Of a DNA stretch of 64,000 bases, positions 41,862 to 52,674 are shown piece after piece (position 1 is the first letter of the stretch; each line of letters starts with the position of its first letter). This DNA is from Cepaea nemoralis. Taxonomy: Eukaryota > Mollusca > Gastropoda > Stylommatophora > Helicidae. Where the stretch lies: the NCBI GenBank assembly GCA_014155875.1, contig JACEFZ010017899.1, positions 45,359 through 109,358 of the forward strand. The letters run 5' to 3'. The notes below the pieces were generated by a model. The model saw only the letters and a list, made by a program, of their open reading frames with translations. It was not told where the DNA came from and searched no databases. The translations under genes and the position numbers were made by a program.

Positions 41862-42085
41862 CTTTACAAGACATCGCTGTCAACATCAGAATCTTGCAGC
41901 TGATTGTTGATTTCTTGGCAAGATTATTCTCAGTAGTTTGCCATTGCTTTCTGAGCGACCGGCTCGCGTACCCCGTAAGTTACCGACGCGACGAGAACAG
42001 CCACAGGTTCTCGCGCCACGTCACGTTACTCACGAGAGTATACGGGATTACGGAGAAAGTCGCTAACCCCTAGGCCAGGGAGAGG
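41862..42085 (-). mobile_element. SINE-C copy, near full length
   Basis: CATTTCCTTTACAAGACATCGCTGTCAACATCAG through TTTGCCATTGCTTTCTGAGCGACCGGCTC to GGAGAAAGTCGCTAACCCCTAGGCCAGGGAG. On the minus strand the head has TGGCCTAGGGG at box A (10/11). Confidence 0.83.
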
Positions 42086-42358
42086 CTCCAATAACAACTT
42101 TCCGGAAAACTTCACTTCTCAGTCACTGTTAACAAGGTACCGGGACACAAGTATGGGCAGGTGTTCACACTGTGAACGCTCTTAAAGTATGCTAGAAGGA
42201 TTGATTAATTAATTAATTAATTAATTAATAATTCTTATTATTTATATATTACGTGAAATAAAGAAAAAACAATGTTTTCAAATTTGGGAGCCGTAACTCG
42301 GTACTCCGAGGAAAACGGAAAGACGGACATATCATCTGATTGACTTTAGTACCATTAA
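42086..42358. other. No recognised feature; (ATTA)n at 42,204-42,228
   Basis: Short AT microsatellite; otherwise unrecognised. Confidence 0.5.
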
Positions 42359-42359
42359 T

Positions 42360-42445
42360 ATTGGGACTTTTCGCTTGCTATTGAAGATGAGGACAGACCT
42401 CGAATGGGAATGCTCCGAGCTTTGTGATGTCATTTCAACGAAAAT
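42360..42445 (+). mobile_element. LINE-I-like 3' end remnant
   Basis: TTGCTATTGAAGATGAGGAC, CGAATGGGAATGCTCCGAGC and TGTGATGTCATTTC match the C-terminal LRWLL.MRT...WECPECCDVGS coding end at 52,375-52,445. Confidence 0.65.
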
Positions 42446-43045
42446 TGGGAACCATCGTTAACATGTACCATAAACAAATCAATAAAGGAAGAATGAATGA
42501 AAGCGAGAAAGAAAGAATAAAAGAATGAATTGACAGAATTAAACTTAAAACTAAGTTAAGAATGGACAAAGAAATAAAACTCCAGACTGAAGAAATTCGA
42601 TTACTAGTATCCGTATCGTACTTGTCTGGGACATACCAAGCGGGTCACTCCCAGTAATCGTCCAGGTGATTCAGAATCGTCCGGCCCAGGATGAAACGAG
42701 CCACTGTAACAGACACTGTTTGCGAGGCTTGGCAAGATGTATAGAGTGCTGAGTGACACCCCTGACAAATGAAAGCGTCCGTTTAGGCTCATTAATGTCC
42801 GGGGCTGTAGGATATCACGTACGGAGGTATTCAAACTGGACATTATGCCAGATTCTTGTTAATTACCTCAGTTTGCTAATTCTGACACATGAAAGTTAGA
42901 AAGACGGAGGGGGGAGGAATGGCGCTGTTTTTTCTATGTCAATTACCCAACTCTGTGTGGGCGAGTACCAAGAGATGTGTAGTTCCTGTGGTGATATATG
43001 GGTATGCCACTAGAATATTCGACAAATCAGATGAAAAGAACATAT
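42446..43045. other. No recognised gene
   Basis: Includes the dispersed segment shared with 41.3 kb. Unrecognised frames only. Confidence 0.45.
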
Positions 43046-43049
43046 CAGA

Positions 43050-43077
43050 AAGAAATAACGAAAGAAAGAAGGAACGA

Positions 43078-43117
<40 letters not shown>

Positions 43118-43118
43118 C
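43050..43118. repeat. (GAAA)n microsatellite
   Basis: AAAGAAAGAAGGAACGAAAG then perfect GAAA units. Confidence 0.95.
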
Positions 43119-43134
43119 AGAAATTTACCGGTTA

Positions 43135-43180
43135 TCCCGCAGATGTATGTGACTTACTTATTGACTCGCCTCGTAACTTT
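43135..43180 (-). mobile_element. Solo mariner terminal repeat
   Basis: ATCCCGCAGATGTATGTGAC then TTACTTATTGACTCGCCTCGTA, the 5' end of the mariner family, isolated from the rest of an element. Confidence 0.72.
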
Positions 43181-43239
43181 TTCTACTCAGCTATGCAGTT
43201 ATGCACCGCTTTACGTTACAAATGTTTGTCAGCATAAAC

Positions 43240-43516
43240 ACTGACAACCCACCTTGAGGGTAGACATTTTGCGAATGACGCCGAAGTTGAATGTGAAGTG
43301 AAAACGTGGTTTAGAAAACAGAGCACGCAGTTCTATGCAGCCGGTTTGGGAGGACTGATAAAACGATAGGATAAGTGCATCAATGTTGGTGGAAATTATT
43401 TTGAGAAATAAAGGGACAATGTATGTATAAATATAAACTGATTTCATGTTGTTATCATATTTAGTTATTTTTCTACAGCCATTTGTGACATACTTATTAA
43501 CTTACCCTCGAGCGTG
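43240..43516 (+). mobile_element. mariner element copy 3, 3' part only
   Basis: The plus strand begins at CCACCTTGAGGGTAGACATTTTGCG (FANDAEVE region), continues GAAGTGAAAACGTGGTTTAG (VKTWFRK) and ends CAGCCATTTGTGACATACTTATTAACTTACCCTCG, the terminal repeat. This is the C-terminal third of the transposase plus 3' end; the catalytic part is absent. Confidence 0.83.
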
Positions 43517-43589
43517 TCAAAATCCTCTCAGTTTCTGCAATTTATCGCAGTTATGATTGAAGATAAACACACTTCAGTACCACAGGACT

Positions 43590-44045
43590 TGAGAACAAGG
43601 AGGAGGAGAAGGATGAAAGAATAGGAAGAACAAGGAGAAAGCAGAAGGGAAAGGACACAGAAAAAAGAAAAATGGAATAAGTGGAATGTAGAAGAAGGGG
43701 AGGGGAGAAGGAGGAGGCGGAGGAAAGGGAAGAAGGGAGCGGTGGAAGAAGAAGGAGGCGGCGGAAGAATGGGACGATAGACGAATGGGATGGTGGAATA
43801 AGGGAGATGAGGAAGAAGTAGGAGGGAGGTTGAGAAGGTGAAGAAGGAGAAAGTGGAAGTAGGAGGTGGAAGTTGGGGGATGGTAGAAGGAGATCGTAGT
43901 AGGGAAGATGGAAGAAAGGGGTGGCAGTAGGGAAGAAGGAAGTATGAGGTGGAAGAAGACGGAGGAGGAGAAAGGAGAAGGGACAACGGATTTGAGGTAG
44001 AAGGAAGAAAAAAAGGAAGGAAGTCAGTTAAGAAAGAAGGCGAAG
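43590..44045. repeat. Polypurine tract (GGAGGAGAAGGA-type)
   Basis: A/G-rich on the plus strand with GGTGGAAGAAG and GGAGGAGG recurring. The 152-codon Ser/Pro/Leu minus frame is an artefact. Confidence 0.9.
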
Positions 44046-44600
44046 AAGCTTATGGTTTCCTGGATTTACAATCTGGCAACTCGCAACACTCCAACTACAA
44101 CATGAAACCCCATTCATTTCATTTTTGTTATCAGTTCCCAATGTTTAGCCTAACCAGTTGCGCCTCGATAGTCCCCTGGCTATTTACCGTGGGGAGCCGG
44201 CAGGGCGAAAATAAAATAAAGCCTGGGTCTTTAATCATAAAATGCTGGACCGATTGGCGCTGTCCGTGTTTCACTCCTTCATCATCACTCATTATCAGCG
44301 GCTACCATCTGTTTGAAGTCACTCCCAGCTAACCTAGGGCTTCAGCTGAGATCAATTACTCTTAGTTATTGCCTGCAATGGCTTCTGCATCTCATATCTG
44401 GGAGGCCCTGTCACACGGTGCTTGTTAGTTCAGGGATGTTTGGAAATACGAGGTTCAGATAACACTTTCATTTGTCATTGATAAAGTGTCATTTGGATTC
44501 CATATTCTAGTTTGCTAACATTTTCATGTATCACTATCAAGTTGTCTTTTGACTTCCATGTTGGGGTTCATATTTCCGTCATTGGTTCTCTAGTTCGCTT
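44046..44600. other. No recognised gene
   Basis: Single-copy-looking. A 127-codon plus frame (43,949-44,332) begins in the polypurine tract and is unrecognised. Confidence 0.45.
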
Positions 44601-44639
44601 TCTTCTGTTTCTCCTACTCCTGTTCCTTCACTGCTCCTC

Positions 44640-44751
44640 GTTCGGCTTCTCTCCCTTCTTCTTTTTCTTCTGCTGCTGCTAACTTCTTCTTCTTCTCCTC
44701 CTCCTCCTCCTCCTCCTCCTCCCCTTCTTCTTCTTCTTCTTTTTCTTCTTC

Positions 44752-44783
<32 letters not shown>

Positions 44784-45245
44784 CTTCTTCTTCTTCTTCT
44801 TCTTCTTCTTCTTCGTTTTCCTCCTCCTCCCCTTCTTCTTCTTCTTCTTCTTCTTCTTCTTCTTCTTCTTCTTCTTCTTCTTCTTCTTCTTCTTCTTCTT
44901 CTTCTTCTTCTTCTTCTTCTTCTTCTTCTTCGTTTTCCTCCTCCTCCTCCACCTCCTCCTCCTCCTCTTGCTCCTCCTCCGCTTCTTATTCTCCAGACCT
45001 TCTTCCTAACCTCTACCTTCATCTCCATCTCCTCCTTCAGCTCCTCCCCCTCCTTCTTCGCCGTCTTCTTCTTATTTTCCAACTTCTCCTCCTCCCCTAC
45101 TCCGTCCCCTTCTCCTCCTCCTCAGCCTCCTCCTCTTCCTTCTTATCCAGCTCTTCCTTTATACACCTCTTCCTCGTTCTCCACATCCTCCTTCTTCTTT
45201 TGCTTGTTTTCCCCACCCCCATGTCGTCCTTCTTTTCCTTCATCT
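44640..45245. repeat. (CTT)n/(CTC)n polypyrimidine tract
   Basis: Perfect (CTT)n runs at 44,755-44,813 and 44,836-44,930 within CTCCTC stretches. The minus strand is polypurine; the 112-167 codon Glu- or Arg-only frames are artefacts. It may adopt triplex (H-DNA). Confidence 0.95.
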
Positions 45246-45249
45246 TCTC

Positions 45250-45770
45250 ATTACCCCCCCCCCCTTCCCCACTCCTTCTCCTTAGAAAAAGGCGACAATG
45301 AAAGGTAATATTCAGTAATCCGAGGTAAAAGCAACGCAAGAAAGTAGAACGAAAGAAGAAATACAACGCCAAGAATAGTAACAAACAAGAAAAGGTAAAA
45401 GTCACAGCCAAGAGAAAAGAAGCAAACGAAACAACAAAACACAACACAAACAGTAACATGATGCAGAGAATTGCAAATGAGGTATTTCTTCGTCTGCCGA
45501 AATCTCCAGCTGACGTCAACAAGCAAATCTGAGATTAAAATCACTAATTTGCCCATTCTGTTGCTGATATATTTCATCAGATTTTCATGCTGTCTCTTGC
45601 AGTTCTCTTTTATATTGTCTTCATTTCTTTTAATAGTTCATGTGTTTGGTTTTATAATGTTAATGGAAGTTTTAACAATGACAATTTTTTGCTTTTATTA
45701 GTTTTTTGGTCTTTCCAAATAGTGTCTTTTTCGTAGGGGATTTCCAGTTTATCAGAGTATTCTTCAGTCC
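45250..45770. other. No recognised gene
   Basis: A-rich on the plus strand (45,290-45,480). Leu/Phe-rich minus frames (108-141 codons) resemble membrane segments only by composition. Confidence 0.4.
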
Positions 45771-45774
45771 GTCA

Positions 45775-45998
45775 ATCCATCCGTCCACGCTTTCGTCCGT
45801 CTGTCCGTCCGTCCATGCATTCCCCTATCCACCCATCCATTTATCCATCTGTTCATCCATCCATCCATCCATCCATCCATCCATCTATACACTAATATTT
45901 CCATTTATTCAACAGCCTTATTACTCACTCACCAACTTACTAACACTTACTTGTATGTATGTCCGCTCGCTTCTTTCCCTGTCTGTCTGTCTGATGCC

Positions 45999-46073
<75 letters not shown>

Positions 46074-46090
46074 ATGTCTGTCTGTAACAT
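45775..46090. repeat. (CCGT)n, (CATC)n and (CTGT)n tetranucleotide runs
   Basis: TCCGTCCGTC at 45,790-45,815, CCATCCATCC at 45,830-45,885, and ~25 CTGT units at 45,978-46,085. Confidence 0.95.
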
Positions 46091-46399
46091 TCTTCTGTCT
46101 GCCTTTGAAATTCTGTCCGTATGAATGTTCTGCCCATGCGTGGAAGGATAGGCAGATAGATTAGTAGACAGATGCATAGACATACAATGACCTATAGAAA
46201 ATTGCATGGATAGTTGTATAGAGTTTAGCAAAGGCGGGCGGATGTTAGTCGATTTGGATTGTATAATGCAACGAGGGGTGTGGGAAAATAAGGATAGATA
46301 ATCAGACAGGTGTTTGGAGGAATATACCGAGGTATGCATATGAAAGGATGCACAGATGAGTAAAAAGCCCCAAAAGACAAGGGACTAAGAATGGACAGA

Positions 46400-46624
46400 T
46401 ATGTAGATGAACAGGAGACGGAAAGTGATGAATTTATGTATATATACGCAATAAATGGTGGATAATTAGATGAATAGGCGGTATGGTCGATGAATGGGTA
46501 GATAACAGTTGCGTGGGTAGACAATTATATGTATGGGTGGATAATTACGTGATTTTGTATACAGTTAGATGAATGGGTAAGCAATTAGATGATTGGTAAG
46601 ATAATTAGATGTATGTTTGGATAA
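46400..46624. repeat. ~23-bp minisatellite, left part
   Basis: Units of GATGAATGGGTGGATAATTA with variants. The array is interrupted at 46,624 by the TIR element and resumes at 48,581. Confidence 0.8.
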
Positions 46625-48580
46625 CATTGGTCTACACACATTTTAGTGCCTTACATTTTATAGCTGTTCTTGTGTAGTTTTGTGTTGCTGATTCCAAAAA
46701 TTTAATCAGATTTTTTTCTATTAGCTCTATTTTTTGATATAACTAAGAATGACCTTCTTAGTAGGGCACATGTTATGTACAATCCTAGAGTTAGGTGTCG
46801 TCAGTGGCATTTGGACCGTAAGCTGCAATCATATTATATGTAATTACTGTGCATTTATTGCCTTCATATAAAACACACAACAATGTATTAACACTTTATC
46901 ACTAGCATTATTTTAAAATCTGTAGTCAACACATAAAAAGCTTCTTTTCGATGACTTCCTGGAATGTGATTTGCCCGGACAGTCATGCTTAAGGGTCCAA
47001 CAGTAGTCTGCCATCATGTGGGCATCCCAAAGTGCCTGGTATCTTTCTTCCATTGCTTTTATATCTTGGTGAAATCTTTCATCTTCCTCCTCATTAAAGT
47101 CGTCAAGATTCTCGAGAAAGAAATGTAAATGGTTATGGAGGTAGTGTAATTTTATGCTCATATTGCATCCAAGCTTACGAAAACTCGACAGCATGTTTTC
47201 AACTAATTCAGAATAACTGTCTTCTATAAAGTTACCTAGACAATTTTGCACAACTAAAACAAATGATGACCAAGCTGTGGACTCTGTTATGTTCATCGAA
47301 TCAATAAAATTTGGATTGTTTATTAACTTTCTAATTTGAGGTATATCAATAATTCCAGCTTTAAGTTTTTCTATCCTCAGTTCCGAAAACTTTCTGCATA
47401 AATAATTAAAACGGATACCGTCTTTGTTCAGTGCCTTGACACATTGCTTCATCAAGCCTAAGCTTTATATGTAATGGTGGCAGAAGAACTCTTTTTCGAT
47501 CAAAGAGAGGCTTGTTGACAATATTTTCTTCTGCAACCTTAAATTCATCCCTCAGCGGCCACCATTTCTTTGTCCAGTACGTGTCTTTAGCCCCGCTACT
47601 CCACAAACATATAAAGCGTGGATATTTGGTGAATCTCCTTTATGTCAAGCAAGAAGTTCATCTTTAAGATCTACACAAACCATCCAGTTATGTTCTAAGT
47701 ACTTCATTTTTTTCAGCACTGTGCTTATTGTAGCATACTCCTCTTTCATTGTAGTAGAATGGGCAATTGGAATTGAGCCACATGTGTTACCATTGTCCAT
47801 TGTGTAAGAGAACACCTTTCAAACTTCTTTTAGAGCTGTCAATGAAAAGTCGCCACTCATCTGGTGTATAACTTACAAACCCTCCGATAGTGTCACAAAA
47901 CACAAAGTTGTTTTCTTTACAAAAGAATGAAAGAAAACCTTGCTCTCTGCGCGATATAATGTAACCTTTATTTCAGCAGTCAGTAATTTGTTTTCTTTCA
48001 ATCTTGAAGCCAAAAGGTCTGACGATTCCTTAGAGAGATATAAATCTCGGCTGAGATCATTCAGTTCATGCTGGTTGAAGCATTGAGCAGCTGGAAAATC
48101 TTCTTCAAAATAGTTATCACTGTCACATGTCGTTCAACACTGTCATTGCAGTTTCATCTTCTAGCAGTGAATCCGAAATCTGACTGAAAGTTGAAATTGA
48201 TATGTCATCTCCGTGTGTAACAGGTCGTCTAGCAGAATCTAAATCTGGATTTTCCCTATTTTTGTGGTGTTTTCCCCATTAATTACCTTAATATTCACAA
48301 CACAGAAATAACAGTCATCATAGTGGTTCGTGGGCACCCTCCAAACCATTAGAGTTTCAAATTTTGTAATGGACCTAGATTGCAATAGTTTTTTTTTTCT
48401 TTTTCAGAGCCTTATGTAGAAAATACTTTAATAATATTAATTAAATACACAAATGCCTTTATGTCAAAAACTTGAGTTACTACAGACAAATAAATGTAAT
48501 ATTTGTATTTAGCAGACCTGATTTATGCAAAATCAGGTGTCAAATGTTTGGCACAAAAAACAATGGTTTGTAAGGTTGTG
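46625..48580 (-). mobile_element. DNA transposon-like element with TIRs, CMC-like
   Basis: 1,956 bp inserted in the 23-bp array. The left end CATTGGTCTACACACATTTT continues AGTGCCTTACATTT; the complement of the right end, CACAACCTTACAAACCATTG, continues TTTTTTGTGCCAAACATTTG. The two align without gaps for ~16 bp and with short gaps for ~40 bp. A 3-bp duplication TAA (46,622-46,624 and 48,581-48,583) flanks it; removing the element and one TAA restores the array unit GGATAATTAGATGAA. CA(C/T)TG-like ends and a 3-bp duplication resemble CACTA/Chapaev (CMC) elements. This assignment is inference. It carries one decayed gene. Confidence 0.75.
46913..48270 (-). pseudogene. Decayed gene of a widespread uncharacterised family (putative transposase)
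   Basis: Minus-strand reading, N- to C-terminus: LSKESSDLLASRLKENKLL (~48,040-47,990), then NNFVFCDTIGGFVSYTPDEW and RLFIDSSKRSLKGVLLHNG (~47,910-47,810), then a region with stops containing LDGLC and TKYPRF, then WSSGAKDTYWTKKWWPLRDE and VLLPPLHIKLRL (47,606-47,450). A one-base insertion shifts the frame to MKQCVKALNKDGIRFNYLC, KLKAGIIDIPQIRKL, MSIKLHYLHNHL, ERFHQDIKAMEERYQALWDA and ADYCW (47,455-46,913). From memory, proteins with PPLHIKLGLMK, EWRLFIDSSKRSLK and HQDI..MEERYQ occur in many copies in arthropod and cnidarian genomes without assigned function. Its place between TIRs suggests a transposase with conserved acidic residues (CD, ICVDLK-like, HQD). At least one frameshift and several stops make it non-functional. 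Confidence 0.75.
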
Positions 48581-48583
48581 TAA

Positions 48584-49430
48584 TTAGATGAAATGGCAAC
48601 AATTAGATGAATGGGTGGACAATTAGATGATTGGTTAGATAATTAGATTATGGTTAGATAACTAGGCGAATGAATGGATTATTAGATGACTGAATGAATA
48701 ATTAGATGAATGAATGGATAATTTGATGAATGGGTGGATTATTAGATAAGTGAATGTATAATTAGATTGATAAATGAATACTTAGATGAATGATTTGATA
48801 ACGGTCTTGTCAACAGATACATGTAAGAGCATATAGGCGGACAGATAAAAGGCAGATAGAATCTGACTAAAGAAAGGCACACAGACGGACAGATGAAAGG
48901 TAGATAGACAGACAGATGAAAGGCAGAAAGACTAACAGATGAAAGATATATAGACATACAGATGAAAGGCAGATAGATGGATAGATGAAAGGCAGATAGA
49001 CTGACAGATGAAAAGCAGATAAACGGACAGATGAAATGCAGATGGACGAACAGATGAAAGACAGATATGCCTACAGATGAAAAACAGCAGACCGACAGCT
49101 GAAAAACAGACATACAGATAGATGAAAGACAGATAAACAGGATGGATGAAAGACAGATGAAAGACAGATTGTCGAACAGATGAAAAACAACAAACGGACA
49201 GATGAAAGACAAATAGACGGGCAGATGAAAGACAGATAGTTGGACATATGCAATGCAGATAGACGGACAGATGAAAGGCAGTTAGGAGGACAGATGGGTG
49301 GAATCTAGATGAATGGATTCATCAATAGATGGACAGTAGATTGACTGATAATTAGATGAATTGGTGGGCGGATTGATAATTAGATGAATGGTAGGGTGTA
49401 CTGATAATTATATTACACGGACCATTGGTT
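48584..49430. repeat. ~23-bp minisatellite, right part
   Basis: GATGAATGGGTGGACAATTA units to ~48,800, then a related ACAGATGAAAGGCAGATAGACGG 24-bp series (48,840-49,300), then GGTGGATTGATAATTAGATG units to 49,430. Confidence 0.88.
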
Positions 49431-50020
49431 GTGTAACAGCTGCTATGCAGCAAACCTCATGCCACATTTCCTCCAAATAAATAGTCAACCCATTTAGTCA
49501 AGTCAGTCATCGCTTCTAACGGCCTTCCTCTCTCACTCTATCTTCAACGGATTCAGCGAAGATTATTTATCCATGATTACCCCAAAAAATGCATCTATAC
49601 TCTTTACACGATCAAGCGAAACAGAAGGAAATTAGATCGATTTCAGCCTCGTCATCCAATCCTTTGTTGTGCTGACGAGCATCGAGATAATGTTTTCTCT
49701 TTTCAGTATATTTATCCATTCCAGGGATTTTTCCTTCCGTATATATTTAAGTATGTTTGGAACTCCCAGGCCCTAACTTCCCTACTGTTGTACGCCCACA
49801 TGTGATGATCGATTGTGAGCCGTCCTCTCTCTGGTTTATTTATCTGTTTTCTCTCTCTCCTGTTTTCTATTTTGGATTCGTCTCAGTTTCTTTCTCTGGG
49901 GTGTTATTTTTATGATGTTTTCCTGAAATTGTGTATAATCTTAACGTTTGAGTTGGGAGGTGATAAGGGGAAAATATGTGTTTTATCTCCATCATTGTCC
50001 ATCTCATTGTCATTATCACC
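49431..50020. other. No recognised gene
   Basis: Single-copy-looking, T-rich at 49,840-49,930. A 69-codon frame is unrecognised. Confidence 0.45.
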
Positions 50021-50024
50021 GTAA

Positions 50025-50085
50025 ACATAATCATCATCATTATCTTCATCGCAAACATCATCATCATCATCACAAACATAATCGC

Positions 50086-50154
<69 letters not shown>

Positions 50155-50157
50155 AGC
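50025..50157. repeat. (ATC)n microsatellite
   Basis: Perfect from ~50,090 to 50,153, imperfect before. A further degenerate ATC-rich stretch runs 50,265-50,490. Confidence 0.95.
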
Positions 50158-50494
50158 TAATATTCTTCTTCTTCTTCTTCTTTCGTTCGCCCGAAATATG
50201 CTTATAACTGCAATGTTGTCTCTTGTATGAATCTAACAGTCTTTTTTAGTTCATTCAGCTAATATAATCACCATTATCTTCATTAACGCCAACATCATCA
50301 TCACCTTCGTCATTATCGTCATCATTATTCGTCATCATCACCGTTAACATCGCCATCATCATAATCGCAAACATCATCATCACCATCATCATCAGCATCA
50401 TCAATACCACTAACATAATCACCATCATCAGGATCATCCTCGCCAACATCCTAATCATCATCTATCATCATCATCATCACCACCACCATAAAGT

Positions 50495-50810
50495 GCTTTG
50501 CCGGATGGCTGGGCGAGTATTCTTCTCTACATCTTGCGACCTCCAACAGCATGTATTAATGTAGTGCACTGATGCCCTTCGTGCCACGACGCAATGCTGT
50601 CAAGAATCTTCGCTCACTGCCTTCCACTATCTCTCTTTTCATAAATCTTTTCAGCTATCCCAAGATGTTTCAGCTTTTGTCTCATAATATGGCCACAAGA
50701 TCTCGACTGCCTCTTTCTAATGTCTGTAATAAATTGGCGTTCTGTCAGCGCCGAATGTTGGGCGGCGCTCACCAAATCCGACACTCCACTTTGTGCCAAC
50801 GGCTTGGGGC
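50495..50810 (-). pseudogene. LINE C-terminal fragment with ATC tail
   Basis: The minus-strand frame 50,614-50,799 contains LTERQFITDIRKRQSRSCGH, IMRQKLKHLGIAEKIYEKRD, matching the I.RRQ..FFGH..R...L..LV..GKI..KR pattern. To the left, AAAGTGCTTTGCC and the imperfect ATC-rich run at 50,440-50,490 are the 3' end and tail, as at 28,230. Confidence 0.75.
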
Positions 50811-50829
50811 GGTGGAGTAATTGGGAGGG

Positions 50830-51110
50830 TACAAGCCTTACCCTAGTGCGAAAAAATGCAATTTAAAGACTGAATGTCATGGCAGGGCAGACCAGGCCCT
50901 AAGCCTTGGTCGGCAACTGGTCTAGGATGGAAGCTCCGACAGGCGGACATGACAGTTAGAGAATTGCTTTGCTGATCTGGCAGCTTCTGTAGGTTGTCTT
51001 GTTCCAGACGTATTGCTGCTACCTTTCCTCTGGGGTAAACTAGACAGGCAGAGAGAGGGATCATGCTGCATGGGCAAAACATGGTCTCTAAACTCTACCC
51101 AGGCTTTGTG
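50830..51110 (+). repeat. Unclassified dispersed repeat
   Basis: 50,997-51,112 matches the complement of 37,434-37,530. It directly precedes the LINE RT remnant, so it may be LINE sequence with the RT core deleted. Confidence 0.55.
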
Positions 51111-52475
51111 TTATTGCATATAGGCAGGGGAGAGATAGGGAGCAAACAGCACAGGAGCTACAGGCGACAGTAGACAAAGTGATTGATTGGTGCACTGAAA
51201 TGAGTGCTGTCAGGAAAAGGCAGCTGTTTTGTGGTGCTCTCTGGACAACAGGATTGTGAGAGCTGATGTCCCAAGCCTCACGATAGATGGTAGAAGCGTC
51301 AACAGAGAGAACAAACTGAAGTATCTGGGAATCACATTTGACAAGAGTCTGTCCTTCAAGGACCATGTGGAGACGGTTGTGACAAGATCTCAAAAGGGAT
51401 TCAATGCACTTAAAAACTATGGCTGCAATGGACACAGAGCAGAGAATGCTCTTCACACTAAACCAGCACTTGATCCTCTCAGTGATTGATTATGGACTAG
51501 GACTGCTCACTGTCTCAAAGAGTCAGCTGGTGAAATTAGAGCGCATACAGAATGAAGCTATGCAGATCATTCCGGGATACACCAGAGACACCCCTGTGGT
51601 GTGTATGCGTTACATTCTTGGTCTGCCGACTGTTGCATGTAGGCACAAAGTGATGCAGGCGAAGGCATACCTCAGAGTAGTTGCAGACACAGATTACCCG
51701 TTGCATGAGGCGCTGGACGAAGTTGAGGGTCAGAGACTGATAAGAGGGAAATCGTGGATGGTTCATGTGGAGGATACGATCAGACAGGTGTGCATCTTGG
51801 AGAACATTAGGCGAGGAGAAGAGTGGGTCAGAGTGCCAGCGGAGCAGTCAGACTTGTGCAGAGTTATAATCACATTGAGCTGGGAGTGGCCAGCAGGGGC
51901 CAGGGAAGTGGAAATCCAGCAACTAATTCAGGATAATTCTCGCCCGGGTGATGTGATTATCTACACAGATGGTTCGGTGTTGAGAGGTAAGAGAAGTGCC
52001 TGGGGATTCTTAGCAAAAGCTAATGGTCGACGTTTGGTGCAGGAGAGCCTGGCGCATGATATCACAACATCTAGCTAAAGAATGGAGTGGAGGCGGTCAG
52101 TGCAACTTTCCGCTGAATGTAGAACACGATACAGAACAGGCGGACAGATTGCTGACTCGGAAAAACTTGGTGGAGTATTGATGCATGACAAGGCAGACGT
52201 GGTTGCGTCCTTGTAGGAGCACGTGTACACCTCGGAGGAGCAAATAGATTACCATAGTCTTGCAAGAATGAGGCAGCGAGGAGTGACGAGGGGATGTGGC
52301 CGACGCTCGACGCTCAGAGGAAAGGCGAGACGGGCATATAATCAGATTGCTACTGGAACTACTGGTGTTGGAACTCTTCGCTGGCTGCTGAGGATGGGGA
52401 CGGAGCTCTTATGGGAATGCCCCGAATGCTGTGATGTCGGTTCCTAAATCAATCAATCAATCAATCAATCATTGT
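51110..52475 (+). pseudogene. LINE-I-like element, RT end plus RNase H to 3' tail
   Basis: RT palm/thumb remnants: GRDREQTAQELQATVDKVID (51,130 on), DVPSLTIDGRSVNRENKLKY, LGITFDKSLSFKDHVETVVT (51,265-51,380), then an open frame 51,404-52,078 with SVIDYGLGLLTVSKSQLVKL, RIQNEAMQIIPG, and the RNase H start QQLIQDNSRPGDVIIYTDGS (first catalytic Asp codon at 51,968-51,970). Later frames give EQADRLL, LRGKARRAYNQIATG, GTLRWLLRMG and WECPECCDVGS, then (AATC)n. It is the longest copy here. The RT catalytic box (YADD) is missing and there are several frameshifts. Confidence 0.88.
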
Positions 52476-52527
52476 GTTATTGAGAGGTATAACTCCATTT
52501 TACAAACTATCATCTGTCAAGACGGCC

Positions 52528-52602
52528 AGGTGCCAGTCAGTCAGTCAGTCAGTCAGTCAGTTAGTCAGTCAGTCAGTCAGCTAGTCAGCCAGTCAGTTAG
52601 TC
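52528..52602. repeat. (CAGT)n microsatellite
   Basis: CAGTCAGT units with TAGT variants. Confidence 0.95.
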
Positions 52603-52674
52603 AATAAATTGTCTTGTTGTCTTAGCCTCTCTTAAAATATTTATCTAACTTTTGTCGTCTAATAATTCTATAGC

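Noticed and set aside
44579..45082. Arg- and Glu-rich 112-167 codon frames as nuclear proteins
   Set aside because: Pure products of the CTT/CTC microsatellite complement.
45097..45577. Leu/Phe-rich minus frames as membrane proteins
   Set aside because: Composition follows from A-rich plus-strand sequence; they run into the adjacent polypyrimidine tract.
49867..50230. Poly-Met, poly-His and poly-Ile frames
   Set aside because: Three readings of the (ATC)n microsatellite.
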